Below are positions 1 through 15,200 of a stretch of DNA of 64,000 nt, piece after piece. The DNA lies in NCBI RefSeq assembly GCF_003254395.2, contig NC_037650.1, positions 806,001 through 870,000 on the forward strand, read 5' to 3'. The notes beneath the pieces were generated by a model. It was given only the letters and a program-made list of their open reading frames with translations. It did no database searches and was not told where the DNA came from. The first letter of the stretch is position 1. Every line of letters starts with the position of its first letter. The DNA is from Apis mellifera (lineage: Eukaryota > Arthropoda > Insecta > Hymenoptera > Apidae). Both the position numbers and the translations under genes were made by a program.

Positions 1-2356
1 TATCTTATATATGTATAAATGTAAGTAAATAAATAATGAAAAATTAAAAAATATAGTATTTATTTTTTATTTATATCGAAAAAAATTATTATAATTGAAG
101 ATTTAGATAAATTATTGAAGAATAATAATAAATTTATTTCATAATAAATTTTCATTTATTAATCAAAAATTTTCATACTACATAGAAGTTTCGCATATAT
201 AAGTCAAAATGGAATGAATTAGGCTAAAAATAAGTACATTTATTATATCATAAATATTATATCAAATTATATCAAATTCTTTGAAATTAAACTTAATTAT
301 CAACTGAAACAATAAAATTTTATAAAAATATTTTGCGGTACAAATTTCAGATTTATTGAAGATTTTTTAGATATATTTCATATAAATAGTACTTTAATTT
401 TTAAACTATTTATATTTCCTTGAAATGTTTATAAAAAAAAAAAGATATATAGAAATTATACTTTTATAATGTTTGAATCTTATTTGTTTTAAAAAATATT
501 AGAAAAATTTTTATTTATTTCAATTCATTTATTTAATAAATATTTAAATTAAATAATAGTTTTTGTGATAATAATGTATATTATTATACATTACAGTAAT
601 AGTACATAATCGAATAATTGTCTAGCTAAAGAAACAAAAATTAGCTAAAAAAGTAGCTAGCAATATATATGTATAAAAAATAAATGTGATGGCCATCATA
701 GCATAATTCTTTGGATTAGAGATTTGTAAAAAGTTTTTGCTTTAAAAAAGATTTTGACAGTCAAGATTTTGACAAATTTTCAAAGTCAGTTTTTTTTTAT
801 TGCATTAATATAATATTCATTGTGAGAAGCAAGTCTCAAAGAAACCATAAGTGTAAATAAACTATTTTGAAAAAAGATTCAAAAATTTCATCCAATAACC
901 AATTTTTATTATTTTTTATTTTTATATTTTTATTTATTATAATATATTATAAAATATCTTTATATTTTTATTGAAGGCGATTGCAATGTCAATAATATGA
1001 CGAGCCAACTAAATATTGATTTGTAAAATATGTAAAAAATTCAATGAATAAAACGTCCAAAAATTAATATTAATTCGATTTCCATTAATTAAATCAACAA
1101 TTTATTGATTAGAAATTAATATTATGTCATCCTAACACTCATTACAGATTAAATAAATTTCACAATGAAAAAGGAACAATTCATCATTGCTTTTGTCAAT
1201 GAATAAAAATAAACAAGGAAAGAAATCAAACGTAGTATTTAATTAAACGATCATACAATTTGATAAAATCTTTGTTAATAGATTACACAATCAGGAATCA
1301 TTGAGATTTATAATATTGAATTGATTCAAGATTTTTTTGAAAAGTCCACTAGACTCATACTTGGAAAAAGATGCCATAAACATAGCACATTTGCTTCATC
1401 ATAATAATGTATTTTTTGAACATTGATGAATAAATTGACTGAAATATAGTTTATATCGTTATATAAGTTTATTTAAATAAGAGAGTTTGATATTATAAAT
1501 TTTAATAATAATTGCTCAAATATTGAAAACAAAACAATCCAAATTCTGTAATTTTTTTTAATTCTGGAAATAACACACATTTTAAGAAATATGATTTGTG
1601 TACTAACTTGTGTAATTCATTGCCAGAAATTTTATTTTTTCAGGATAAAGTTTCATTCCGAGTCAATATAATAAGAGAAAAAAGATCCTGAATATAAAAT
1701 TTTAATTTTGAGAATTTATTGATTTCCAAAATATTAATGAAAAACTTTCAAATATTATATATTGAAAATTTGTATATACATTATATAATTTGTATATACA
1801 TTAATAAATTACATTTTGTTTATTTAAATATTATTATACAATTATGTACAATTATATATTACTATACAAGTTTCTTGTAATAATTAAAGTAAAGTTTTGA
1901 GTTCAAGTAAAATAACTGATGACACTGGTTTCAATATCTATGGATAATATACTTTTAAATTTTATTACTATTCCTAACCTATAGTCAACATATAATTTCT
2001 ATTCGAAACGTGTCTAAAATAAATAATGCAATTATCAATTTTGTATTCCAAATGTTTTTACCTATATGTTGTTTTTTTTCTGCTTGTATTTGACATCTTT
2101 TTAAAAATCATTTATTTATTTATTATTTGTATTCATCATAATTCTGTTAATAATCAGTTTTTCAATTCAAATCTATATGTTATTAATATAAGTTATGACA
2201 TTTGCTAAATCAAATATTTTTAATTTTAAATTTGAAAATGAATAATCAGATTTCTGGTGAATTATAGATGAGATATCCAGTTATCATCGGTTATTTTATT
2301 TAATTCAAAACTCGATAAATATACGAAGTATATTATAACGAAGATTATTAGAAGTA

Positions 2357-2412
2357 TTAATATATTAATAATATTATTAATTAATATTATTAATATTATT
2401 AATATTATATAC
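2357..2412. repeat. ATT-type trinucleotide and inverted AT tract
   Basis: A series of TTAATATTA and AATATTATT steps, nearly self-complementary, able to form a cruciform or hairpin. Noncoding. Confidence 0.7.
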
Positions 2413-3327
2413 AATTTTCAATATATAATATTAAAAGTTTTTTATTAATATGGTGAAAGTCAATAAATTTCCGAAATTAAAATTTTTTATTTCTTTTTGT
2501 CTTTTTGAAATATAAGTGTCATATAAAACTTCTTTTTCAATTCTTTTTAATATTTTTTTAAATAAAAAATAATAAATTGTTGATTTTTATAATTTTAAAA
2601 AGTATTTAAAAATACTTATATTAGGATTTGTAAGATTTTTGATGGCAAAAGCACTTTTGTGATTTCTTTCAAAAAATTTTTTTTGCACATTTTTAATTAG
2701 CATATATTTAATTAATATATATTACTAAATAAAAATATTAAATATTTCCATATGTAATAATAATATCTTCCAAAAATGATTGAAATTTTCCTAAGAATGT
2801 TTTTTTCTTTGATTACTTTACTTATAATTTTCATTGTTTCATTTATAAATAATATTAAATTTTTACTAAGATATCATTTTTTTGATATCAATAAAATAAT
2901 CTCAAATTTTCTACTTATATTATTATTTTCACTTCGTAATTATCGTATAAATCCTTTATATTTACTTTTATATATTTTTTCATTGATAGCATTTCATAAG
3001 CTAATAAAAAATAAAAATTTTATATTTAAAGTACTTTTCCCTTTTTCCATTTTTCAAATTTTTAGCTTATTTATTTATAGAATGTATGTTGTATTTTATC
3101 TGTCACTTTTCTCTTATAATTTATTATTTTATTAATTTATTTATTCTATTATAATTCTATTATAAATTATAAAATAAAAGAATCAGTATAGAAAATATTG
3201 TACACTGTTTCAAATGATGGAATGAAGCATGTATATGAAAATCAATATTACTGGTATATTAACCGTAATATGAATTATTGTTAATTGAATTAATATAAGT
3301 TGTAGATAGATAACATCTAAATAACAA

Positions 3328-3358
3328 TAGATAACATTCTATTTATTAATGTTATCTA
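3328..3358. repeat. Perfect hairpin, 11-bp arms
   Basis: TAGATAACATT at 3328-3338 is the exact inverse of AATGTTATCTA at 3348-3358, with a 9-base loop. Further near-palindromes (AGGATAAATAATATATTTATT and following, to 3460) make this a hairpin-rich spot. There is no run of T that would make it a terminator. Confidence 0.75.
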
Positions 3359-4924
3359 GGATAAAGTATAATATCATTAGGATAAATAATATATTTATTA
3401 TCCTACTTTATATTTATTATATAATAATATAATATATTTATTATTCTACTTTATCGATTATCCAAGCTATAAATATAAAAATAAATATATATAAATATAA
3501 AGATTATAAATAATATTTATAAATATTTACATTTTATGATAAATTTAAAAATAATTTTCAAAAATAAGTGGGAATAAATATATTTAATTGTGTTTTAAAT
3601 AGATATGGAGAGAATTCTACAATTCTTAATAAAAGGAATAATAAAAGAATAGACTGCTAGTCTGACACTCCTGGTTTAATGTTATTAAACAGAGTTTGCA
3701 TGAGATAATAATTGTTAGCCAATGCTGATAGAGTCGGAATATATTATTCGTCGCGTGATTGGAGATTTTCACCACAAATGTATTTTGAAAGGTATCCTTT
3801 AATATTTTCATAAAACGAATGTGATTTGGTAAAAGCAAAGTAAATTGAACGTAATTTTCTTGGAATCAGTAGCTAATAAATTAAACATAATCAAATTTAA
3901 ACATTTTAGAAAAATTTATCAATAATCTGGAAAAAAGTAAGTATTATTTATTATTAATTATATAAAAATTCAAAATTCTTATTTAAATTTTGTATTATTT
4001 ATATTTATAATATTGTCTTAATATTATAAATAATAATAATTATTTTAGTTATTATATTTGATATTTTGCTCTTATAATTTTTATTTAATTAATCGTAATT
4101 GTTGATGTATTCATTTAATTAATTAATTATTTACTTAATTATTAATTTGATTAAAATATTTAAAAAAAACAATTACATTAATATTTTTTTGAACAGAATA
4201 GTAAAAATTCATATTTAAACAATTTATTTTCAATAAAATGAAATAGATATTAAAAATACACGAATAAAAACAAATGAATATTAAATTTTAAAAAAATCTT
4301 AAAAAAAATGCAATTTAAATAAATTATTCAATATTTATATTTACTTGAATACAATAAGAATAGCATTAATTCATAGATAAAATATTTTTTTAATTATATA
4401 TTTATATTTTGTAAAATATATATATACAATATATATATATTATATAATTATAATTATATATATATTTTTTAATATAAATATTTTATTTTTAATGTAAAAA
4501 AATTTATTTATTAAATAAAATCAGTAACAATTTTTATTATTGTAGTTTTTAAAATTATGTCAAATTAATTTAAGAAAATATGTACATAATGAAAAATATT
4601 TTTCTATATTAAATATTTTTTTTTTATTTTTTTACAATATTTTTCAAAAAGAAAGATAGAAAAAAGATATTTCTACATCTAAGTATGTATATCTATATAT
4701 CTAATCTTATATGTAGTTTACATTTGTTTCAATTTAGTTACATATTTTTTTTTTTTCAATATAAATCATTTAAAATTTAATTCATTGATTATTTGATATT
4801 TTTGATATTCTTTTTATCTTCAGAAAGTAATACAATAGAAATTAAATAATGTAAGTATATTTTTAAAGTTATAAATATTATTATTTATTGGTAAGAAAAT
4901 TATCTTGTCTTCATATAATATTAT

Positions 4925-4929
<5 letters not shown>

Positions 4930-4996
<67 letters not shown>
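4930..4996. repeat. (TA)n microsatellite, 67 bp
   Basis: Uninterrupted alternating TA, continued imperfectly to about 5020. It is the longest simple repeat in the window and self-complementary. Confidence 0.99.
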
Positions 4997-5002
<6 letters not shown>

Positions 5003-6720
5003 TATATATAATATATTTATATTGGAATTTATGATAAAGATAAAATTAATAAAATAATTTTTTAAATAATTAAATTAATTCTAGATAAATAAAGATTTTA
5101 ATATTTTTAAAAAATTAAATCAAAGAAATAACAATTTGATAATTCTGTTTATATTATTATTATATTTTATTTTTTATTAATTTAAATTATTAATTAATTT
5201 TCTTATAAAATTTAATAATCTTATATTTATAAAAATTCAAATTTAAATAAAAAATATCATTATAAATTTTTGTTTTTTTTTATTATAGATATTTTAAAAA
5301 TAGATGTTTTAAATATTATTATTTGAATTGTTTATTAGGTAGTTATATAATTGATTTGATAAATTTGTAAAAAGAAATGTTCTTTATATTATAATTTTTC
5401 ACACATGATAAACATAAACTTTATTTATTTTAATTTAATTCAAAAATTTAATCTTTTTGTATGCATTTTTTTATTTGTATGCATTATTTTATTGTATATT
5501 ATTCCACATGTTATAATTGAAAAATCTTAGTTCATTTTATATATTATAATAATTCTTATCAGTTTTTTTTATTATGTATTCTTTTTATTGCTTTGTATGT
5601 TTTTGATTATTATATTTTGTATCATAATAATCTTTTGCTTTTATTGCATTACCTTTCTTTTTAATTTTCTATCTGTTCTTTTTTATCATTCTATTATTTT
5701 CTTATATTTTGTTCTATCTATCAATTTTTACTGAAATAATTCATTTTTAATGAAATATTTATTTGTATTTCCAAATTTCTTTTTGAATATCTTATATGTT
5801 TTTCTAAATATTATTTTCTAATCTTATTTTCTAATTTTTAATCTTTTTACATGATACTACTTATTGATTTTCTAATCTTATCATAATTGTGATAATTGTT
5901 TCTAATTTTTTTTGCCTGTTTCTTATATAAGATAATATAAATTTACTTTTTTATTCTTAACGTATTTTTTCTGATAAATTTATTTCTTTTTGATCATGAC
6001 TATTTCTTCTTAGACAGTTTTTTTTCTATTTTATTTTTGGTTATTTTTAATAATTAGAGATATATATTATATTTTATATTTTATATTATATATATATATA
6101 TTTTCTGATTGAACTAATAATGAATATATATATATATATTACTTTAATTGAACTAATAATGAATTAATTGAACAAATCAATACAGCATATTTATAAAAAT
6201 TTGATTATAATATTATAATTAATTTATGAATTTCTAAATATAATTTTTTTAATTTTTTAAATTTAGGATTATTTTATTGGAAGTAGTAGTTTTCTTTTTC
6301 ATAAATAAAAAAAAATTAGTTTAATTATTGTTTTTTAATTTCTATATATATTATTTATTATAATGATAAAATTGTTAGCAAAAAATTGTATCATTTTGTA
6401 GCACTATTTATTTTAAAATATTCATAATGAATAATTTTATAAATATATAATATATATTATATAATAATCTTTATCTTGTAATTTTGTAATCTTGTAATTA
6501 TTAATTTATAGATTAATATCTCTTACCTTAAGAATGTATGTTTTATACAAAATATATAATATATAAATTATAAAATATATATTAATTTTAAAATTAATGA
6601 AAAAAAAATTTGAATAGATAACAGATTTTACTATATAATAAATATCATAAAAATTTTATTCAATTACAAAAATTATTTAAGATTACTCTAAAATATAATA
6701 ATTTTTTACTATTTGTTTAA

Positions 6721-6919
6721 GAAAACTATATAGATTATAATTATTCAAGTATTTTTTATTTTTTTAAATTTTTAATCAAAAATTTAATTCAATTCTACTA
6801 GAAATTATTGTTTAAAAAGAAAGTATATAGAAAGAAAACTATATAGATTATAATTATTCAAATATTTTTTATTTTTTTAAATTTTTAATCAAAAATTTAA
6901 TTCAATTCTACCAGAAATT
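6721..6919. repeat. Tandem duplication, ~86-bp repeat at 113-bp offset
   Basis: 6721-6806 recurs at 6834-6919 with only two substitutions (CAAG/CAAA and CTAC/CCAC). Both copies start GAAAACTATATAGATTATAA and end near TTCAATTCTA(C/C)(T/C)AGAAATT. The high identity indicates a recent local duplication. No gene is involved. Confidence 0.9.
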
Positions 6920-7660
6920 TAATTTAATTTAATTTTTGAAACATTGAATTTAATTAAACAGAATATTTTTATTATTTTTTTTAATTATATCGATATTTTC
7001 GAGACCGATAAACATAAAATTAACAAAGTGTTTAATTAATATTTTAATATCTGGTTAAATATTACAGAATTTCGTTATTTATTCGAAAAAATAGATATTT
7101 TGAAAATTTTTTGTAGTTTGTTAATTTCTTTTATCTTTAGACTCAAAGGCAAAAAAAATAAACATTTCTTATGAGCAAGATGAAAAAAAATGTTTTTATT
7201 TTATTTGACGATGTATATCTTAAGTTTTTATACTTAAAATCGACTATCAAGACTTATATGTATAATTTAAAATTAATATTTTTTTATTTTTTAATAATAA
7301 TATAATAATATAAAATAATTAATAATATAAAATAATTTAATAATAATATAAAAAGACTATAAGACTAATAAAAAGACTAAAAAAATATAAAAACTATTTT
7401 CAGCAATTAATTAAAATTAGTAAAAATTAGTAAAAATTTAGTAAAAATTATAAGAAATATTCATATTTTATAGAAAAATTACGAATATTTTTTTCATTTA
7501 ATGAAAATAATATACGAATTGAATCTTATTTCTTTATCTAATTATGTTTATTAATTGAAAATTTAGATAATCCTGATGAATATTCATTTTATTATAATTA
7601 AATTGTGAATTTTTACGAATTTTTTGCATTACATATATTTTATATATTTTAAACAAAAAG

Positions 7661-7698
<38 letters not shown>
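7661..7698. repeat. Compound (CA)8(TA)11 microsatellite
   Basis: CACACA for 16 bases passes directly into alternating TA to 7698, a common compound dinucleotide tract. Confidence 0.98.
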
Positions 7699-10371
7699 AT
7701 CGTATATAATCGATAATACAATAATAAATAATAAATGAACAAAAATAATGGATAAATAATAGAAATATTTATTGATAAAGAGTTAATTTTTCTTATTTAA
7801 CATTATTTTAAACGAATGGATATTATTGTTACAATATTTAAATTTTATTTATTATATATTTTTATAATACATAAAGTAATAGAAATATTGGAGTTAATAT
7901 TCATATTCTTGTCAAAACAAACTATATTTAACGAAAATATTAGCTATGTCAAGAGACAAAAATAAATGGTCACCTATAAATTTAACGTTATCTCGAAATA
8001 AAAAATGTAAACAAATATTGTGAATTGGTCATGCTTACATGCAATAATTCCAAATAAACTTATCAGTAGCAATTCAGGCTTTTTGAGGAAAACATTGAAA
8101 TAATCGAAAAATGTTGAAAATAAAAAAATTCAAATTGAATTCATCATTTAATTATTTTGGTGTGCACAATGCGGCGTAAAACTTTGGTAAAACTTTTAAT
8201 AAAATTTATTGTTAATATAAAAATATTTAATTATTATTATAATAATAATTATTATAATAATAATATAATTATAATTATTAATATTATTTAATAATGTATT
8301 ATTCACAAAAAATATTTAAAATTTAACAAAAAAATTAATAAATATAACAAAAAATTTTAACAAATTTTATAAAATCAATAATTTTTATAAAACCAATAAT
8401 TCGAAATTCTTAATTCTCATTATTTTTCTTGCATATTTCTTATTTTAATTTCAATAAAATCATGATATTGCTTTTTAATAATAGTTTTATTTTAATTTTC
8501 AATGTGATAAAATAAAGAAATCCAAATTAAAAAGATTAAATAAATCGATATTTATGTCTATTTATTTTATGTGAGATTTAATTAATGTTTTCTAATTTCT
8601 TAAGCTTCTAAAGCTCAGAAAAATCAAAAAAATTGATAATATCATAACTTATAAATTAAAATTTTATGTACATTTATAGACATATAATTTTAATTTTATT
8701 TATTTTAATATAATTCTAAAATTTCTCTTAAAAATATATTAAATATATCTATATTTATTTTTTCGTAGCTTGATAATATTTTCAAAAATTACATAAAATT
8801 ACATAAAATTTATATATTAAATATTAATTGTATTTTAATTGTATTTAACACCTTATTATTATTTATAATTTTAATTGTATTAAATTTTTATCTATTTTTC
8901 TAATTCGCAATATTGGAATTATTAAAAAATTTCCTTTTTATTAAAACTATTATATAATAAAACTCACTATCATTATTGAAATTAAATTTTGGTTTATTTA
9001 TAATAACGCTTAGATTTAAATTCTTTCTAAATTCTATTATTTATATAAATAATTTTTTATTTTCTTTTCATTTTTGAAATAATAATCGATACATATATAA
9101 TATAGATAAAATATTCAAAAAACTTAATTTACAAATGCAGAGTAGATAAATCAAATCGGTAATGTTCAATTTTAGAAATTTTTTTCGTAGTTTTATTCAA
9201 ATTTATAATTTTTTATTTATAAATGATTTTCCGTAAATAATAACTCACTTCGCAAATTCACTTCGAAATATTTCGAAATTTTTATTAGATAAAATATTAT
9301 AATTTAATATAATAAAATATAATTGAATAATTTTTATATTGATATTGTTTAAATTAAATTATAAAGAAATATAATATAAATAATATAATATAAAATATAA
9401 ATTAATAATTTATTAAAGCTTTTATTTGTAGAATTTATTCTCTTTCACAAATAAAAGTTTTATTGGCTAACAAAATGTTTATATATTATTACAATTAACA
9501 ATTGTCAAAGATTTATTTATAAAGTAAAAACTTATCCGTATTAAGAAATATTTTCAGTAAATTTTTATTTATAAATATTATACTATTAAAATCTCATTTA
9601 CTCAATTATTTTGTTATCCTATTTACATTATTTTTAGATTTGTACAATTGTCAATATCAATCATTTTTAAAATATTATTATATAATGATAATATTTGATA
9701 AATATTGTGCTTTATAGACATTGTAGATTTTGATTATAGATATTGGAGATAAAAATAATTTTTTCATGTTCTTAAATTTTCTTATATCTTAGAAAATATT
9801 TCTTATGTATTGACAAAAGACGAAAATATTATATATTCTTTTTGATAATTTAGATTTAAAATATAATGAAATTATTTTATGTGATATATTGTTTCAATTA
9901 TATAGATAAAAAATTTAATAATCTTATAGTAAAATACAGTTTTTTTTTTATTTTTAATTCGATTCTAGAAATTTTTAAACTCAAATCTATGGTTCATCAG
10001 AAATAAATTGTTAAATTAAAATATTTTCAGATGTATTAATAACTACAGACTCACTCATGATCGAAACTTTTTTTGTTTTCGATTAGTTTTTTCATTTTTT
10101 TATTTGATATTAACTTCGAAACTTTATTATCAATATCTAGAGTACTTATTTTGATATTCAAACATGTCTTTAATTCAATTAAAATATTTCATATTTATAT
10201 ATCGCTTGAATATATATTAAATAAATTAAAATTTTTTATTTCTAATATTGATCTTAAACAAAAATTTATAAGGCTTCTTAAAAAGTATGTAAAATTAAAT
10301 GTTGCAAAAAAAAAATATATAAATTTGTTTAAAATAAATAATGTATCCAAATATGTTAAAAAAGATTAATT

Positions 10372-10432
10372 TCTATAATTCTATTCTATTCTATTTCTAT
10401 AATTCTAATTTCTATAATTTTATTCTGTTGTA
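10372..10432. repeat. TTTCTATAATTCTA-type short tandem repeat
   Basis: TTTCTATAATTCTA recurs three to four times, mixed with TTCTA pentamers. A slippage-type repeat. Confidence 0.7.
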
Positions 10433-11229
10433 ATTTATTAGTTTTGTCTAATAAAATTTATTTATTAGTATTATCCATAGATGTAGATGAAGATCTTGAT
10501 ATATATATTACTCTTTAAACAATATTCTCATATAATTATTATCTTTTATTTTTTTTTTGAACTTAAATTGTGCTGTAACCATATTGCATAAAAATCTTCC
10601 ATTGAAAATTTTTCATATTGTATTTTTCAGGCAAGTTTTATTAGTTTTGCTATATATTAATTGTTTTATAATGATCCAAAATTATTTAATTATCTACAAA
10701 AATCTTTTTATTGTATCAATGTTTCTAAGATATTGAAAATAAAATTTCATTTGGTTTAGTCTAATATATAGTATGTTTTATATAATTATATATAATAATA
10801 TTTATGAAAATTATAACAGAAAAAATCAAAATTTTTTTTTATTAATTCTCATGTTTTTTGCAATAACTATATTAAAATTTCGAATTGCATTTCGTACAAC
10901 TAATTACAATATGTGCGAATTTTTTGCCTTCTAAATAAAATTGATCATTTTATTTTTTTAGAAAACTGATGATTCTTTTTTATTATTATTATATTTATTG
11001 TCAAAAGTATCTTTTTTTTTTTAAGAAGAAAACTTTTTCTTTAAAAAGTTTAATTAATTTTAATATGTTAAAATCATTTGATAATCATTGATCTTATAAT
11101 GAGTTTACTTTCGATCTCTTTATCATTTTTTAAATCATATATAATATTAATTGATTCAGTATAAGTTTTTTTTATGTTTCTCGAATATTAATTGCATTTG
11201 TAGCAAATCGAGATAAAAATTAAGTTATT

Positions 11230-11253
11230 AATATATATATATATATATATATA
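11230..11253. repeat. (AT)n microsatellite
   Basis: Alternating AT of about 24 bases inside T-rich noncoding DNA. Confidence 0.95.
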
Positions 11254-11762
11254 AATTAAGTATTAAGTTTTTTTTGTTTTTTTTTTTTTAAATTATAAAT
11301 ACTGGAAGATCCAATATTAATTTCACATATAGTTTTCTCTTTTTTTCTAATCAATTTATAATATTGTATTTTTGATGTATTATGATTAATACATGTTTAT
11401 TATTTTAGATATCTGATTATTTGAATCAAAATTCGCAAATATTTTAAAAAATTAAATAATTTAGATGTAATACATTCCTTCAAACTGAGGGAATAAAACT
11501 GGAATTATTATGAATTCGAACAGTTAGTTGAAGATATCAGATTTATACTTTTCATACTGTTGTTAATTCACATGAATAATAGACTGATAAAGATGAAAAA
11601 GAGAAACACCAAAACAAATGATTGAAAACAAAATAATCATCCATCGTGTTTATTAATTCTTGTAAGTTATATTATATTTGCATCATATATAATTTATTGA
11701 TTAGAAAATATTTTATTTAATATATTATGTATATTTTTGAGATTATGAATCGAGTAATCATC

Positions 11763-12182
11763 GTTATTGATATGGAATATTATCCATAATTCGTGCAATT
11801 TATTGATAAGAAATTTCTATTTTTTATGAAATTTAACATCAATCGAATATCATCAATGATAATTTAAAAAAAATTTTTTTTGTGAAAAATGATAATTTTA
11901 TCATTAAGATTATTCCAAGGAGGATATATTTAGATATTTATATACTATTGAAGATTTTTAATAAATTATATTTATATGTATTTTTTTTATTGATTTATAA
12001 AATTTGATTCATTAATAAGAATATATTTAAAAAATTTGGATTATTTTATCCATTTTATAAATCTCATTCATAAAATTGTACATTGTACATGATTTTGAAG
12101 ATAATCTTCATAAAATTTCTGAAACATAATATGGATAAAATTTAATTTTTAAATATATATTTTCGATTGATGTAAAATTTAT
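11763..12182. repeat. Dispersed repeat B, copy 1
   Basis: Aligns with 17740-18095. Shared order: TTGATATGGAA-type start, ATTTATTGATAAGAAATTTCT, ATCATCAATGA, GATATTTATA, GAAGATT, TGGATTATTTT, ATATGGATAAAATTTA and TTGATGTAAAATTT. Copy 1 is about 60 bases longer. Identity is moderate, so the duplication is old. A third, partial copy follows directly at 12197. No open frame is shared. Confidence 0.5.
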
Positions 12183-12196
12183 CACATGATTACATT

Positions 12197-12260
12197 TGTT
12201 GGTAATATAAAACATCATTCATTGATTCGTGAAGTTTGATGAGGAATTTCTATGAAAATA
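12197..12260. repeat. Dispersed repeat B, partial tandem copy
   Basis: The stretch TTGGTAATATAAAACATC ... TGATGAGGAATTTCTATG repeats the first ~60 bases of the unit at 11763, directly after its end. This suggests the B unit was once tandemly arranged with a period near 430 bases. Confidence 0.4.
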
Positions 12261-15200
12261 TCTATAAATATATAATTTCAAGTAAAATATATAAATATAA
12301 ACATATAACGAATAAATAATTTCAATTAAAGTATAATTTAAAGAAATATTAAAGTAGTGTTTAGTTTATTTTTATTAACAATAAAATCGATTAAATGTCT
12401 ACGATTCATCTTCATTCTTTAATGTTTCTATAAAAAAGGATAAATATGATATGAAGAAAAAAAATAAATGCATATAAAAGAAATATTGTGAACGAAAAAA
12501 TATGTCTATTTCTTTTCTTTTTATTATATTTATTCCTTCATTCTATCAAGTTATACTCGAATCAATTCCTAATAAATAAAAAAGGAATTTCATTGTTTTC
12601 TGAATGTATGAAATTTTATTTAATAATATATTCAATAATATTGATCTCTACTAAAGTGTCCTAAATTCCTCCACAATTGATTATTTTTTTACCATGCTTC
12701 GCCTTGTGTGATTAAAAATAGATAGATTTAAATATTTAAATATAGATTTTTAGCTTCCCTAGTTCTTTTTTAAAATATAGACAATAATATAGATTTTATA
12801 TAGCTTCACTATTCATTTACATAGAAGTATAATGGGAGATATCCAATGACTTGCATGTCTAGATTTGCATTATTACATAATCTGTTTATGGATTTATATA
12901 AAACTTGAGGGAGAAATTCTTTAAGGCAAGATTTCCTATAATTATCTTATATTTTATTCATCAAAACTGATACATACGATTAGATATAATGTCAGATATT
13001 ATATACATTTTATGTTAATCACAGATTAATCTAAATATTTAATATATTGTCATCCTTCAAATAGGAAAGTTGTATAGATTTTTATAGAAAAATTTTTAAA
13101 ACCAGTTTTTAAAACCAAATTTACTTGCACTTTTATTAAATAGAAAAAAAGAAGATAATGAAGAATTTTTAAAAATTTTTTAAAAGAATTTTGATAAAAA
13201 GAAAAAAAATAAATTAAAAATATATATAAAATCGAGATACACAAGATTATTGTATAAAAAGCCATTTATTTTAATATGATTTGATAGATTATTCGAAAGA
13301 TTGCTTGAATTTTGCATATGACTAAATTATTATATCTAATTCTAGCTTGAAGGATTATTTAATTTACTTAAAAAATGAAACAAGTCAAGTTGATTTGATT
13401 ATGTTTTATTTTTAAGAATTCTATTTTTCTAAAATTATCAAAAAATTAAAAATGAATTTATTTGAGTGTATCGAGCTCGAAAAATGTGAAATGGCTTAGA
13501 AATGGGAATTATCAAAATTTATGTTTACACAATTCTTTGAGTTATAATGTATTACCGATTTATAATAATATTTTCGAAAGACTGCAGACCAAATTGTTGA
13601 AAAGAATTTCTAATCTAAAAATGTTATTGTTTCATTATTTTGTTTAATAGTAATAATTAATTTTGTTTAATAGTAATAATTTGAAGAAAATATCATTCGA
13701 AAGAATAAAATATTCGATATTCATCACTTTTCAAAAATTATTTTTGACAATAAAATTAGTTAATTTTCAAAAATAATTTTTATTTTTTAATAATATAATT
13801 TTTTATAATTGTGTTAAATTATATGATTATTAGAATCACAATTGTATAAGTTTTTTTTATAGATTTTATTTTTAATTCATTGATAACGTTTAATATTTGA
13901 TTTGATTATCAATATCTTAATTATCCCACTATTAATCATTTCATATTTTTCTATGTGTAACTATGAACATATATATGTACTAAAATATATAGACTTTATT
14001 ATCTCCCTTTTCTCATTCCATATTCCAAGAAGGAGCCAAGAATAGGGAGAGAAATTACACGTGGATCGTCATTTGCTCTATATTTTACTTCTATAATTAA
14101 ATCTGAAATATAAAAAAAAATGCTTTTCATTTTCATAACTATACTTTTTAAAAATGTTAATGCTATTTCTTATTTTATTAATTTTTATTAAGTTTCTCTC
14201 TTTCGACAATTTTTCTCTTTAATATCCAATACATATTTTTTTGTATCTTTTGGTTATTCTATTTAATGAAATAGATCATATATTTTTTGCAAATTTATTT
14301 TTTCTTCATTGGAGAAATAAAGATTATATTAATTATGAAAATTATTTTTTTGTATTATGAATCCATTATGAATATTATTCGATTTATAGTAATTACGCAA
14401 ATATATTATACAAATATATTATTATTAATTTTGAATTCTATGTTAAAGAAGAGTTTTTGAAAAATTAGTTATTTATGTTTGGGAAAATATAGAGAGAATC
14501 ATTTTCTTATAACTCTCTTGTCTCTTTTGATTTATAAATCATCAATTTGATATATTATTATTTTTTGATCATTATGTGTATATGTTAGCATATATTTGAA
14601 ATATATATGATTAGCGTATACGAGCGTGAGTGATATTTTTCTTTAAGAAATATCTCTTCAAAGTCTTCGAAGCGTATATAAATTAAAATAAAATAATCCA
14701 AAATTAAAAATTAGTAGAATTTTCAAGTTTTTTTTATTTTTTATTTTCTTAAGAATTATATATATTCTATGCTTTCAAATTAATGATAGAATAATTTCAC
14801 TGCTATTCGTTGACAATGAATGTTCTTTAATAGATTTGATTTTATTTTCCGAAGCTTGATCAAAATGTCGCTGATTGATGAATTAATGATCTTCACTAGT
14901 GAAAAAAAAAAAATGAAGTGATACTTGGAAATTTGCGAAGTTTCAAGATTCTTTCCTGTAGCAATTTTAAAAAGAAACTGATTTTTAATACGTCTCTGTT
15001 AAATGCAAAAAAAATAAATTCTAAAACACAAACATTTATTACTAAGATTCTGAAAAACATTCAGTTCAAAAATAATTTTATTGTTACGAATTCTCTTAAA
15101 GAAAGCATATATAATCTTTCTAGAACAAAAGAATATACCATTGCAACACTAAAATCTTACATATTGTTGCAACAATATAAAGTAAATTTTCTTTTTTTCA

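Larger units (their letters stand above)
1..4929. other. AT-rich noncoding stretch
   Basis: No gene is recognised. An ATG-started frame at 2776-3135 (119 codons) is almost entirely Phe, Ile, Leu, Tyr, Asn and Ser on a T-rich strand and is judged chance. The stretch otherwise holds the ATT tract at 2357, the hairpin at 3328 and poly-A/poly-T runs. Confidence 0.6.
4997..11762. other. AT-rich noncoding stretch
   Basis: No gene is recognised. It holds the 6721 duplication, the CA/TA microsatellite and many short AT-rich near-repeats. 5400-6050 is strongly T-rich on the plus strand. Confidence 0.6.

Noticed and set aside
2776..3135. 119-codon ATG frame encoding a very hydrophobic, membrane-like protein
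   Set aside because: The strand is T-rich, which lowers stop frequency and yields Phe/Ile/Leu/Tyr automatically. It has no motif and no recognisable match, including to mitochondrial genes I considered as a nuclear mitochondrial insertion.
4930..5020. Long TA tract considered as an origin or matrix-attachment element
   Set aside because: A simple microsatellite explains it; nothing in the sequence shows such a function.
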